Shown here one piece after another: positions 8,640 to 18,256 of a stretch of 39,958 nucleotides of DNA. The notes below the pieces were generated by a model. It had not been told where the DNA came from. It worked only from the letters and a program-made list of their open reading frames with translations, and did not search any database. The translations under genes and the position numbers were made by a program. Origin of the DNA: Mesostigma viride (Eukaryota; Streptophyta; Mesostigmatophyceae; Mesostigmatales; Mesostigmataceae); the NCBI GenBank assembly GCA_009746045.1, contig RPFO01001662.1:1-39958 (forward strand), given 5' to 3'. Position 1 is the first letter of the stretch. Every line of letters begins with the position of its first letter.

Positions 8640-9650
8640 TCCCCACAATGAGCCCCACATAGATAGCCCGGCGGCGCGGACTCGCGGACTTAGACAGCCC
8701 CGGCAGCACGCGCGGGCCGACAGGCGCCGGATCGGACAGGCGGCGGGCCGACAGGCGCTGGTTTAGACAGGTGTCAGACGCCAGCAGCTACTCGCATGGG
8801 TGGCGGGCGCCAGCAGCAACTCGCGTGGGTGACGGGCGCCAGCAGCTACTAGCATGGGTGACGGGCGCCAGCAGCAACTCGTATGGGTGACGGGCGCCAG
8901 CAGCACTCGCATGGTGACGGGCGCCAGCAGCAACTCGCATGGGTGACGGGCGCCAGCAGCAACTCGCATGGTGACGGGCGCCAGCAGCAACTCGCATGGG
9001 TGACGGGCGCCAGCAGCGACTCTCGTGGGTGACGGGCGCCAACAGCAACTCGCGTGGGTGACGGGCGCCAGCGGCAACTCGCATAGGTGACGGGCGCCAG
9101 CAGCGACTCTCGTGGGTGACGGGCGCCAGCAGCTACTAGCATGGGTGACAGACGCCAGCAGTAACTCGCATGGGTGACGGGCGCCAACAGCAACTCGCGT
9201 GGGTGACGGGCGCCAGCGGCAACTCGCATAGGTGACGGGCGCCAGCAGCGACTCGCGTGGGTGACAGACGCCAGTAGTCAGCTCTGCATGGGACTGCGCG
9301 GGACGACAGGCGCGGGCTGAGGGGTGCCGCGACTGACAGGCGCGGGCTAGTAGCTGCAAGATCCGACAGGTGACCGCCGCCAGCAGTAAGTGCCGTCGGT
9401 GACAGGCGCCAGCAGTCACCGGGGCACGGGACTGCGCGGGCCGACAGGCGCCGGTTCCGACAGCCGCGGGCCGGCAGCCGACGGTTACGGCACGTGACAG
9501 GCGCCCGCGGGCCGAATCCGGGTCGAGTAAGTGCCGAGTCGGCGCGCGGACGCCGGAAAGCGGACGCACACCGCCGGGCGGGGCGGGCGAACCGTTCGGG
9601 CGAACGGTTCGGGCGAACGGTTCGGGCTATCCCCCACGACACTCGACGAA
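8640..9650. repeat. GC-rich minisatellite region with about 17 copies of a 29-bp unit
   Basis: The core array (about 8770-9287) repeats GGGTGACGGGCGCCAGCAGC plus AACTCGCAT with point changes and one-base deletions. A block of about three units near 9040-9117 recurs near 9177-9255, so the array grew partly by segmental duplication. Flanks (8660-8770 and 9290-9500) carry looser GACAGGCGC repeats, and 9588-9627 has three CGAACGGTTCGGG units. Related units occur at 6430-6560. No gene is credible here. Confidence 0.85.
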
Positions 9651-10371
9651 TCCCACGGAAAATGAAAAGTTTGAAAAGTTCGGGCTATCCTGTTCGCCCG
9701 AACTTTTCGCGATAGCCCGAACTTTTCAAAACCTCACACGGGAAAACCAAAACTTTTGAAAAGTTTTGGCTCTGAGTCCCACGGCAAATGAAAAGTTTGA
9801 AAAGTTCGGGCGAAGGTTCGGGCGAACGAAATATAGCACGAACCGCCAACTTAGTCCCCACCGGACGGGGTGCACCGCACTTTCGTATATACTCTACCTT
9901 CCTTTCCTAACACATAAAATATTGCACATGCTTCCTAACACATATTATTCTAACACACTTCCTAACACATATTATTTACAACTACACACTACCCTGTATA
10001 CAGCCATACCCATAATAATATGTGTTAGCAACCCTACCTATATTTTATGTGTTAGCAACCATACCCATAATAATATGTGTTAGCAACCATACCAATATTT
10101 TATGTGTTAGCAAACCAACACTAAGGATATACACACCCCTACCCGTGCACACCCCCGCCAGTGGGAACTAAGTTGGCGGTTCGGGCGATTTTGCGTTCGC
10201 CCGAACCATAGCCCGAACTTTTCAAACTTTTCATTTGCCGTGGGAATCAGAGCCAAAACTTTTTGAAACTTTTCGTTTTCGCGTGGGAGGCTCTGAAAAG
10301 TTCGGGCTATCCTGAAAAGTTCGGGCTATCCTGTTCGCCCGAACTTTTCAAACTTTTCGTTTGCCGTGGGA
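9651..10371. mobile_element. Non-autonomous element with about 220-bp terminal inverted repeats (copy B)
   Basis: Positions 9651-9870 and 10155-10371 are long, imperfect inverted repeats that begin TCCCACGG, carry GAAAAGTTTGAAAAGTTCGGG units, and end CGCCAACTTAGTYCCCAC. The core holds CTAACACATAAAATATT and TATGTGTTAGCAA repeats like those in copy A (733-1337), so both belong to one family. Some sub-blocks in the two arms are in opposite order. The right arm overlaps the end of the long frame of the zinc protein at 10326-11438. Confidence 0.75.
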
Positions 10372-11438
10372 GACGGCCAGTGCCGTGGGGGACAGCCCGA
10401 ACCGCTCCGGCGCGGGGCCGGGGACGGGACGGGGAGGGGGACACAAGCCGCGGGGCCGCGATCCAACACACACGCGCGCACGCAGAGACGGACCAACCCA
10501 ACAAACTTTATTAACAATATACGGATCCGTATATACGACTCAACACACCGCACCGCCACCCGCGGGCGGAGGGGGGCTGTCAAGAACGGGTCTGAGTACT
10601 GCGCCAATTCCCGGTTCAACTCGGCCATCAGGCCAGGCGTCTCCGCCTCAATCCTGTCCAACTCACCGGGAGCGAAACAGCTCCCATACTTTTCCCAGTT
10701 CTCCTCACACTCGGCCCAAAACGCGCCCACATCAATAGAACACGAGAGGGTCTCATCCACCGCACCGGTGGTCGACGCGACGGGCGTCTCGGCGGGGTCG
10801 GGCGACCGCATGATGCGCGAGATCTCCTCGTCGGTAAAGTCGAAATCCACGATCGCGTCTTCGTCCACGAACGTGAACAGGGGCGACGACGACAACGAAC
10901 CGTCCGCCACCGGCGAGCAACGCGACAAGGGGGCGGGGTATCCGGTACCGGCGCACGAAGCACCACCGTCGTCGCGATTGCACCGCCGATCCACAACGCA
11001 CTGGATCTCGCTCGCGCCCCCCGGCGAATTTGCAAACGACGAAAACGACACCCATTTCGGGCTGTCCACCGAGGGCGGCGGGGAAGACGGGCAGGCCAAG
11101 CGGTCGTACGGGCCCACGGCGACAGCCTCGCGAGTGTGGCACGGTGCGCGGCGGAACACGTGAACCGGCGTAGAGTCCAGCAACGGCGGGCACGACACGC
11201 ACGAGTTGGGAAGTCGCCATGCGTTGGCCCCCACGCGAGAAGACGTCGTCAGCTGACGGAGACGTTCCGCCTGTTCGCGGCGGTGTTTCTGCGCCCACAC
11301 GCGTTCGCGGGCGCGGCACGGGTCGCACCGTTTCGTGTGCGTGTTGCCGTCTTTCACGGAGGTGAACAGGGCGACGGGCTTGTGCGCCTTGCACTTGTTG
11401 CACCAGCACAGCTGCGGGGGATTGTCGGAGGCGTCCAT
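10326..11438 (-). CDS. C2C2 zinc-motif protein, C-terminus uncertain
   Basis: Start ATG at 11436-11438 (MDASDNPPQ). Residues 10-45 carry CWCNKCKAHKPVALF and CDPCRARERV, a two-pair Cys motif with a basic tail that would suit nucleic-acid binding. An acidic stretch (FTFVDEDAIVDFDFTDEEI) near residues 190-210 resembles an activation-type region. The open frame runs on to 10326, inside the right arm of mobile element B, but an AATAAA on this strand at 10507-10512 and a stop in the next frame at 10540-10542, just after a C-rich run, suggest the true end is near 10540 with a base missing. TTAAAAGGCG at 11521-11530 is the likely TATA element. A transcription-regulator role is inferred. Confidence 0.65.
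   Translation of the reverse strand: MDASDNPPQLCWCNKCKAHKPVALFTSVKDGNTHTKRCDPCRARERVWAQKHRREQAERLRQLTTSSRVGANAWRLPNSCVSCPPLLDSTPVHVFRRAPCHTREAVAVGPYDRLACPSSPPPSVDSPKWVSFSSFANSPGGASEIQCVVDRRCNRDDGGASCAGTGYPAPLSRCSPVADGSLSSSPLFTFVDEDAIVDFDFTDEEISRIMRSPDPAETPVASTTGAVDETLSCSIDVGAFWAECEENWEKYGSCFAPGELDRIEAETPGLMAELNRELAQYSDPFLTAPLRPRVAVRCVESYIRIRILLIKFVGLVRLCVRACVLDRGPAACVPLPVPSPAPRRSGSGCPPRHWPSPTANEKFEKFGRTG
10507..10512 (-). terminator. AATAAA poly(A) signal
   Basis: Minus-strand AATAAA about 30 nt past the alternative stop of the zinc-motif gene; argues that the transcript ends before element B. Confidence 0.45.
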
Positions 11439-11629
11439 GGCGGGGCGACGAGAGACGCGGGCAGAGTCTCGCTCACTTGAGTGGTTCTGAGGCGAGAAGA
11501 CCCCTTTGGACAGAGGGCACCGCCTTTTAAGTCCGCGACCATCCGCACGGACCAATCGCGTGCGAGGGAGGAGGGCCGCCCCGACCCACCAATCACGCGC
11601 AGGTGTAACCGCGAGTCTATCCGTAACCG

Positions 11630-11935
11630 AATCTCGGAGTAGGATCCGACGGCGGTCGGGCGTAACCGATGGTCAGGGGTTGCGATCGGACGACGGGCGC
11701 GCGAAACGTTATCCGTCTTCCAGAAGGGTGTATAGATAAGGTAACGGACGCCCGGCGGGACGCGATCCGGCGGTCACGGTGTCGTAACCGACGACCGGGG
11801 ATTGCGATCGGACGGCGGTCGCGCGAAACGTTATCCGTCTTCCGGAAGAGTGTACAGAGAAGGTAACGGACGCCCGGCGCGCGCGATCCGACGGCCGTGG
11901 GTCGTAACCGATGGTCGGGATAAGGATCCGAGGGA
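11630..11935. repeat. Tandem repeat of about 121 bp in a divergent promoter
   Basis: GTAACCG(A) recurs at 11662, 11784 and 11904 within longer units sharing GATCGGACG, GCGCGAAACGTTATCCGTC, TTCC(A/G)GAAG and GGTAACGGACGCCCGGCG. Two near-complete copies and partial ends. They sit between the divergent genes at 11438(-) and 12118(+) and may hold binding sites. No gene in 11439-12117. Confidence 0.7.
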
Positions 11936-12029
11936 CGTCGCGCGGCGGCGCGGGGCGCGCGGGCCGGTAGCCAATCAGAACGTGAGATGTCGTCCGCCAA
12001 TCACGGCGCGAGATGTCGGACCGGGCGGG

Positions 12030-12035
12030 TATAAG
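12030..12035 (+). promoter_or_regulatory. TATA box (TATAAG)
   Basis: GGGTATAAGAAGAGCG, 83-88 nt before ATG 12118, matching the spacing seen for the other left-part genes. Confidence 0.55.
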
Positions 12036-12117
12036 AAGAGCGCAGGCGGCCGCAAGACCGTGGTCTCAGCTCCCTCTCTAGCAATCTAGCTCCTCACCGC
12101 TCTCGTTGTCCACCGTC

Positions 12118-13125
12118 ATGGGAAAATACAAGAACCCCGTCTTCGTCGCGATGTCGCCCATTCAAGCGCTCGCCGGAATGCCGAATACCGACGGCATGCC
12201 CAAAGTTCCCATCGTTTCCTGCAAGCGCAAGGAGGAAAGGCCTGGGCAGCCATATCCCATCAAAAAGGTGCGCACACTGCAGTGCTCCCAACAAGTCGTC
12301 GACAAGGCAGCCTCCGTCGCCGACGACATGAAGGTCTCGCGAGGCGAAGTCCCCGCCACCGCCGACGAGGTGATCGCCGCTCGCAAGCGACTCAACGGCT
12401 GGCTTGCGGAGGGCGCCTTGCGCACCGAAGAGGAGAAGATGGCGGACCTCAAGAGGGATTCCGCCGTCGGCTTGCAGCAAGTCGCCCTGTCCAGAGTGTT
12501 CGAGCACCTGTGCGGTCATTATGACGTCCTGCTTGACAAGTGCAAGGAGTGGGACGCGCGGTATGGCCGCGGTGCGCTCTTGATCCGTGTCCGCCACGTC
12601 TCGCAGGCGTCGCGACAAGTCGTGGTTGACTGGGTCACCGCCGAGGAGTTGAAGGACCGCTGCTTCTTCACCTACTGGCAGGCGATGCAGTACAACAGGG
12701 ACACCGAAATCATGATCGCCGCCTGTTTCAGCGACATGTCCGGCCGTGACGGATGCCAGAAGTCATGGTACGGCGGGATTTTCACCAAGGCTCTCGCCAG
12801 CGAGTGGAAACAGAAGTTCCGCCTGTCGCCCGCGCTGCGGCCCTGGGTGCCCGTTACGAGACTCCCTCTCCCCCTCCAGTGCATGGGAAAGGGGTGCGCC
12901 AAGACGGTAGGAGAGGGTAGCGCGCAGTGGCACGCGTGCGGCGAGTGCCGGGACGCCGTGTTCTGTTCCAAGGCGTGCTCCGAGACGGCGCACGAGTGCC
13001 AGAAGTTTGCGTTCTTGCGTGGGGGTGTGGACTTGTGCATCAAGCACGTAGGCCCGGTCTTCCACAAGGGGAGCCGGGGGGTGACGCCGCGGTGCCCCCA
13101 CAAGTGGGACGTTTCCTCACAGTAG
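12118..13125 (+). CDS. MYND-type zinc-finger protein
   Basis: 335 residues from ATG 12118; the frame is open from a TTG at 12106 but ATG is preferred in a eukaryotic virus. A MYND-like finger lies near residues 260-300: CMGKGCAKT, HACGEC, VFCSKACS, ETAHECQKF. The preceding 250 residues are not recognised. A second MYND gene is at 6688(-), but outside the finger the two are not obviously alike. Likely a protein-interaction adaptor. The next gene starts 115 nt downstream and marks the change to the tightly packed part of the window. Confidence 0.8.
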   Translation: MGKYKNPVFVAMSPIQALAGMPNTDGMPKVPIVSCKRKEERPGQPYPIKKVRTLQCSQQVVDKAASVADDMKVSRGEVPATADEVIAARKRLNGWLAEGALRTEEEKMADLKRDSAVGLQQVALSRVFEHLCGHYDVLLDKCKEWDARYGRGALLIRVRHVSQASRQVVVDWVTAEELKDRCFFTYWQAMQYNRDTEIMIAACFSDMSGRDGCQKSWYGGIFTKALASEWKQKFRLSPALRPWVPVTRLPLPLQCMGKGCAKTVGEGSAQWHACGECRDAVFCSKACSETAHECQKFAFLRGGVDLCIKHVGPVFHKGSRGVTPRCPHKWDVSSQ

Positions 13126-13239
13126 AAGAGTTGTAATCATGTACATGTAAACCTATATTTGGAATGAATCAAGTTTCCTCACATCCTCATGCACGCGAAT
13201 GTATTGTTGGAAAACCTTTTTCGTAGGGTGTAGTATATC

Positions 13240-16200
13240 ATGACGGAGAATACCTATTGCGGATTCCGAGACTTGCGTACCGGCGCGGATCAGGGGTATT
13301 GTAAGGGGCGGCGCCAGTTTCGAATGTATGGCCGTCATGAGATCAAACTTGGTGAAAACGAGCGACGTCCGCCGTTACCGTCCGGTGCCGCGACAGGGAA
13401 ACCGTATTGCGGCGGGCACGGCGGAAATATCGGGACGTACTCCCAATGCCAGGCCAAGTCGCAGTTGCGGCGATGGGGGTACTACACGAAGGACACGGTC
13501 GAGGAGGCGGAGGAGGAGGCGGACGGTCAGAGGAGCCGGAAGCAGATGATAAAGGGGAGCGGTATGACGGCGGCGGAACTGGCGAATTATAAGAAGGACG
13601 CGATGGACAATATTCATAAGGCAGAGGATGATATCGATAGGTGGACAGGAGAGATTGTGAGTGGGTTGCCGCGGGAGGCGATGTTGTACAAAAAAAAATT
13701 GCTCAAAGCTGTCAAAGAATGGCTCGGACAGGCTAGGCTTGTGTATCGAAGGAATTGGCACGAGGAGGCGCCTGCCCGTGGATCGCGTGACGCAGCGGAT
13801 GTGGCAACGACGGCGGGGGGGGCGGCGGCGGGACCCTCTCGCCCAACGAACGCCCCAGGCACCTCTGCCCGCGCCGCACCACCGTCCAATCAGCCGGCCG
13901 TCGCGGCGGGCACTCCAGCGCCACCTTCGCGTCGAGGCACGCGTACGACTACCGTCGCGACGGCCAACAGACAACGACCTCCTGCCATCGGGTCCAAGAA
14001 CGGAAATCTGGTTTTGTTGAGGGAAAAATATTCTGGGCGGTTGTATTGGGTCGGTCCGAGAGAAAGGAAACCGTTGGCAGACGACTTACAGCCCGCCGAC
14101 GCGAAAGAGATTCCGAAGAACCGGACTCTTTTTTTCGAGGATTATGATAAATATTTTCGTCCTAGCAAATTTGCTTCCGGCGCCGGGCCCTCGGCCCCAC
14201 CCGTCGCCGCGGTACCTTCGCGTCGAGTCACGCGGTCGACCGCCGACGCGACTAATAACAGATCCAAAATATACGATTGGGACGCGATCCGCCAAAAGGA
14301 AGACGAGCGGGGCCGTTACATGGAGTTGGCAGTCGAGTTTGAGAACAACGAGATGCCCGAAGAGGCCGTTGCGTTGCGTGCAAAGGCGCAAAAGGTAGAG
14401 AGTCAACTCCAGCGTATGAGGACGCAATTCCAAAAGAGGTGGGGCGACCCTAGACCGGACGCGCCTGCGGGCAGTGAACGCGCGAAGAAGAGAGATTTGG
14501 ACGAGATTCGCGTGTTAAATAGCAAGTTGGCCAAAAACGCGACCGATATCGCGAATGCACAGCGCGAGAAGCAGGGCAGGAGGGTAGCGCTTTTGAATTT
14601 GGCAAGGGAGATGATTGAGAAGGAGCTTGGTGAGAAGAGTGCGGCGTATCGGGTGCGATACAACCAGTCGCCGACGTCTTCGCAGGGTCCTGCAGTGCCC
14701 CCTCGCGCCGACGGTCCTGTGACGCGATCGGCGAGCGCTGCCGCGAGGAGTGAGGACATAGGCGGCGGCGCTTATTCGGGCGGCCTGGACAGGGACGACG
14801 GTAGGGGCGACGGGGAGGTGAATACAGGGGCCGCGAGTGGCAAGTCTATATTAAAATTGGAAGAAGAAGTTGAACGACTGCAGGAGCTCGTGTGGGAGTG
14901 GGAGGATTCCGTCCAAAGGGCCGACCACCCACTAAAATTGGAAGACAGGATTAGACGTCGGTATGACGCAATACAAAAGCTCGAACGCAAGAAAGAGGAA
15001 CTTAAGGCCGCGAGGGCTCGGTTGGAACAGTCAGTGCAGGGCAGGGGTCCGCAATACAAGGGCAAGGAAGTTGTTGCCCCCTCGGGTCCTTCTAGACTCA
15101 ATCCCTATCCGGACGAGGAAGAGGAGGATGTTCTACAGGCCCTGACGAGCCTCTCGGCGCGCGCGCCGGACAGGCCCTCGTCGTCAGATGTTGTTGCACC
15201 CAGTGATGGACGGACATCCGACCCGCGTAAAACTACGTCCGCCGGATATGGGGGTCCGAAGGGTGGAGGGACGCGCGCGGGGGTGTCGCCCTTGGACATG
15301 AAGGTGGCGGACACTTTGGCGCGCATGGCGGTGGGTCCTTCTCCCGCGCGACGTTCTGCGATGTCAGATGCCGTATCGGACGCCGGTTCTGGGGCCGGAG
15401 GGTCGGGCGCGCGTTTGGAGGGGTCGGGGAAACGGCAATCCACGGGAGGGGGCGAGGAGGGAACCGGTGATAGCACGGCCGAGTCGGGTCCTCGAACCGA
15501 ACAATCGTGGACGGAGTACCTCACGGAATTGCGAGGCGCTATGAACAAAGCGGTCGATATGACGGAACAAGCGAAGGGAAATCGAACGTACATGACGGAG
15601 GCAAAACGTGCCGTAAGTGCTCTTCGTACGAAAGCGAGATCCGCGCCGCCGTTACATCCGAATTTGGAGGGTTTCCGTTCCGAACCTGTGTCGGACAGCG
15701 TCGAGAAGTCCAGTGTTCTCGCGGATGCCTGCGACTATGTCCTAAACTTGTTGGGCAGTGCATTGCTTAACGTGGTTGAGATCGCGAAGGCTAGTCAAGC
15801 GATGAGGATCTTGTGTCGTGAGGCCGATCAAACGGTGACGAGGGAGCTGCATTTAGTAAACGAGCCAGTGACCTTGATGCCCACTCCCCCGCGCCCCGAC
15901 TTGGTCCAGCAATCCGAGGGGGCGAATCCGGGTGAGACGGTTGGCGATCAACTCCGCAAGGACAAGTGGCCAGCACAAACGTCGGCGCAGAATCCCGCCC
16001 CGGAGATCTCATCTGGCGTGTTCCGAGTAACGAGGCAGTCTCCCCGTACCCGTTCACAGGCGCCCGCCGATGGTTCTGGTCGTCCCTCCTCCCCCGACAC
16101 ATCCCATGCGCGACCCCGCGACTCCACACGGATGATGTTTGTGGGGAAGGGGAAAGGTGAGGAGGCGCGACGAAAAAACCCTGATGTGGATGTAAGAGAG

Positions 16201-17898
16201 ACTTCTCTCTCATCTTCACGAGGACGCGATGACAGTCTGACCACCTCGTCGTCGTCGTCATATTCTTCCGGGTCTAACTACTCAAGTACCGTTTCCGGGG
16301 AAGGCGGTGCCGTAAACATGAGGTCGAATGCGCAGTCCCGGGGTACAGCGGCTCGTGGCGTTGCTAAAGGAAATCCGGATGTCGAACCGAATCGGCCGAG
16401 GACGAGGCAGCAAGGTCAGGGGGGTGTTACGGCGGCTACTGGCGCCGCTCAAGGAAACCCGGCTGCCCAACCAAATCGGCCGAATACGAGACAGCAAGTT
16501 CAGGGGGGTGGTACAGCGGCTACTGGCGCCGCTCAAGGAAACCCGGCTGCCCAACCAAATCGGCCGAATACGAGAGAGCAAGTTGAGGGGGGTGGTACAG
16601 CGGCTACTGGCGTTGCTCAAGGAAATCCGGCTGCCAAACCGATTCAACAAGGGGCCGGCAATCAGGGGCCGGTGACGAGACAGCAAGTCCGCAAAGATCA
16701 AGGGGGCGGTACACCGCAAGGTCTGCTCGGTGACATTATGGGCAGACAACAACGAATGTTAGAAAACCCCGATCCTGTTGAGAGACGACGTGCCGCGCGT
16801 CTGGCGAATCTAGCGTCACGAGCAAAGAAAGCAGGTGTGCCTGTGAACCGCAATCTTGAACTGGGATCGATTGATGACCGACGGTATGGGAGGGAGACTG
16901 TGTCTCAAGCCGCTGATGGGGATGTTTTTGATGAGTACGGGAGCAATATGCTTAAGATACACCCCTTGCCTGAGGACATTCCCGCCACCAAAGAGCCTAC
17001 GAATAAGACGTATGAATCAAAGGTGATGCAGGGAGTCGACGCCCCGTTCCCGTTTACGGTTCCGGACAGTGATCATCGGATACTGTACAAACGACACACG
17101 ATCGGGGACGGGGACAGTCTGTACTACGCGATCTCTCTTATCAGGGCGTTCAGAAGAGGCGAAAATATCAACGAGAAGGACTTGGAGGTAAAGATGGAAT
17201 GGTTGAAGACAAGTTTGCTCGAAAACTTGTCGAATTACGTTAATCGGGCAAAGGATAAACAATTGATATCCGAGTATAAGACCGAGAGCGATATCAGGGA
17301 GATTTTGAACAGTGAGTGGGCGAATACCGACGTGGCCGCGATTGCTGCGCAGTTCCTCCGAAACGACATCACGATCATCAGTCGCGATGAAGGCGACCCG
17401 GGGTATGCAACGGTGTTCACGTATAGTACAGACTTCAGGAATAGCGCGATCGCCCCGTATTACATCTTTTTCGATGGTGCGAAACATTTCGAGGCGTTGC
17501 TATCCACCATCGAGTTGCCAGCCTTGCGGCGTTCCCCCCGTAAGACACACAAAACTACGGCGATGCATGTGTTGGCCCAGCGAGCGTACGCTCTCCAGCG
17601 GTTCGCGGACGCCCTGAGCGCCCCCGCACGACCGCGGACGGCCCCTCCCCACCCCGTCGCGCAAAACGCAATACCGCGGTACCCCGTGCCGGCGCCGGGA
17701 CCCGCCTACATCCCGTCCCGTCCCGCGTTCGCGTCGACCGCCGCGTTCCGCTCGACCGCGCCCGTCCACGCGTTCCCGGCAGCACAGAGCGCCGTCGCCA
17801 GGTATCCGTGGCCGCCCGTCCAGGCGCGTCCCGCCTTCGCCGCGAACGTCCCTGTTCCCTCCCAGCGTTTTTTTCTGAACTCGTTGTACGGACGATGA
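13240..17898 (+). CDS. 1552-residue protein with C-terminal OTU domain lacking the catalytic Cys
   Basis: Unbroken frame from ATG 13240, with TAGTATATC just before it. The N-terminus has a C-x13-C...C-x2-H pattern (YCGFRDL, YCKGRR, YCGGHGG) like the small zinc proteins at 17895 and 24153. A long Ser/Pro/Arg-rich middle includes a coiled coil near residues 535-600 (LEEEVERLQELVWEWED) and about four 28-residue repeats near 1035-1145. Residues about 1270-1420 match an OTU deubiquitinase fold: GDGDSLYYAIS, then IAAQFLRNDITII, then FFDGAKHFEAL. Ser1293 stands where OTU proteases have Cys; His1416 is kept. It is therefore probably a non-catalytic ubiquitin-binding domain. A Pro/Ala-rich tail follows. 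Large size and low complexity suggest a virion or tegument-like component, but this is inference. Confidence 0.8.
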   Translation: MTENTYCGFRDLRTGADQGYCKGRRQFRMYGRHEIKLGENERRPPLPSGAATGKPYCGGHGGNIGTYSQCQAKSQLRRWGYYTKDTVEEAEEEADGQRSRKQMIKGSGMTAAELANYKKDAMDNIHKAEDDIDRWTGEIVSGLPREAMLYKKKLLKAVKEWLGQARLVYRRNWHEEAPARGSRDAADVATTAGGAAAGPSRPTNAPGTSARAAPPSNQPAVAAGTPAPPSRRGTRTTTVATANRQRPPAIGSKNGNLVLLREKYSGRLYWVGPRERKPLADDLQPADAKEIPKNRTLFFEDYDKYFRPSKFASGAGPSAPPVAAVPSRRVTRSTADATNNRSKIYDWDAIRQKEDERGRYMELAVEFENNEMPEEAVALRAKAQKVESQLQRMRTQFQKRWGDPRPDAPAGSERAKKRDLDEIRVLNSKLAKNATDIANAQREKQGRRVALLNLAREMIEKELGEKSAAYRVRYNQSPTSSQGPAVPPRADGPVTRSASAAARSEDIGGGAYSGGLDRDDGRGDGEVNTGAASGKSILKLEEEVERLQELVWEWEDSVQRADHPLKLEDRIRRRYDAIQKLERKKEELKAARARLEQSVQGRGPQYKGKEVVAPSGPSRLNPYPDEEEEDVLQALTSLSARAPDRPSSSDVVAPSDGRTSDPRKTTSAGYGGPKGGGTRAGVSPLDMKVADTLARMAVGPSPARRSAMSDAVSDAGSGAGGSGARLEGSGKRQSTGGGEEGTGDSTAESGPRTEQSWTEYLTELRGAMNKAVDMTEQAKGNRTYMTEAKRAVSALRTKARSAPPLHPNLEGFRSEPVSDSVEKSSVLADACDYVLNLLGSALLNVVEIAKASQAMRILCREADQTVTRELHLVNEPVTLMPTPPRPDLVQQSEGANPGETVGDQLRKDKWPAQTSAQNPAPEISSGVFRVTRQSPRTRSQAPADGSGRPSSPDTSHARPRDSTRMMFVGKGKGEEARRKNPDVDVRETSLSSSRGRDDSLTTSSSSSYSSGSNYSSTVSGEGGAVNMRSNAQSRGTAARGVAKGNPDVEPNRPRTRQQGQGGVTAATGAAQGNPAAQPNRPNTRQQVQGGGTAATGAAQGNPAAQPNRPNTREQVEGGGTAATGVAQGNPAAKPIQQGAGNQGPVTRQQVRKDQGGGTPQGLLGDIMGRQQRMLENPDPVERRRAARLANLASRAKKAGVPVNRNLELGSIDDRRYGRETVSQAADGDVFDEYGSNMLKIHPLPEDIPATKEPTNKTYESKVMQGVDAPFPFTVPDSDHRILYKRHTIGDGDSLYYAISLIRAFRRGENINEKDLEVKMEWLKTSLLENLSNYVNRAKDKQLISEYKTESDIREILNSEWANTDVAAIAAQFLRNDITIISRDEGDPGYATVFTYSTDFRNSAIAPYYIFFDGAKHFEALLSTIELPALRRSPRKTHKTTAMHVLAQRAYALQRFADALSAPARPRTAPPHPVAQNAIPRYPVPAPGPAYIPSRPAFASTAAFRSTAPVHAFPAAQSAVARYPWPPVQARPAFAANVPVPSQRFFLNSLYGR
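16343..16690 (+). repeat. 84-bp coding repeats in the OTU-like gene
   Basis: Four in-frame copies of a 28-codon unit (TAATGAAQGNPAAQPNRPN then TRQQVQGG). Copies two and three (about 16428-16595) are almost identical, so the last duplication is recent; the first and last are diverged. Confidence 0.8.
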
Positions 17899-18182
17899 AG
17901 TGTAAGAGGAAGACGGTGACGCACGGCGGGCGCTGCAAGAACGAAGCCAGGCCGGGGAGGAAGACGTGCGCGATCCATGCTCGCGGTGTTCGCCACGTGG
18001 CGAGAAGTTGCGGGATGCACGTCGCCAGGACGAAGGAAACCAAGCGCAAGTACGACGACATGGCGACGGGCATCCCGTCCGCTCCGGCGACGGTGGCCGA
18101 CGCGGTCCGTCTGTCGTGGCTGTCCCGATTCCCGGGACAGACGGGCGCGCCCACGCAGGAGGAGGCAAAGAAAGGCAAGTGA
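17895..18182 (+). CDS. Small basic protein with C-x-...-C-x2-H zinc motif
   Basis: 95 residues. ATG 17895 overlaps the stop of the giant gene (ATGA), so the two may share a transcript. Residues 3-28 read CKRKTVTHGGRC, then KTCAIHARG: Cys, ten residues, Cys, ten residues, Cys-x2-His. The minus-strand frame at 24153 has the same pattern. Probably a single zinc site; function unknown. Confidence 0.65.
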   Translation: MKCKRKTVTHGGRCKNEARPGRKTCAIHARGVRHVARSCGMHVARTKETKRKYDDMATGIPSAPATVADAVRLSWLSRFPGQTGAPTQEEAKKGK

Positions 18183-18256
18183 TCGATCGATCGTGTCGTT
18201 TCACGGGATCGTATAAAGTCCGTCTCCACGTCGCTCCCCTCCACACGCTACCGAGC

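Noticed and set aside
8770-9287. Possible CRISPR array
   Set aside because: The roughly 29-bp units abut one another without unique spacers, and no cas genes are nearby.
8763-9642. Long minus-strand open frames with RHPCELLLAPVTHAS-type repeats
   Set aside because: They are translations of the 29-bp minisatellite. The array stays open in more than one frame and one-base unit deletions move it between frames, so there is no selection for coding.
10326-10400. Genuine C-terminus of the zinc-motif protein inside mobile element B
   Set aside because: Composition there follows the inverted repeat (PTANEKFEKFG), and a poly(A) signal precedes it; kept only as the formal end of the open frame.
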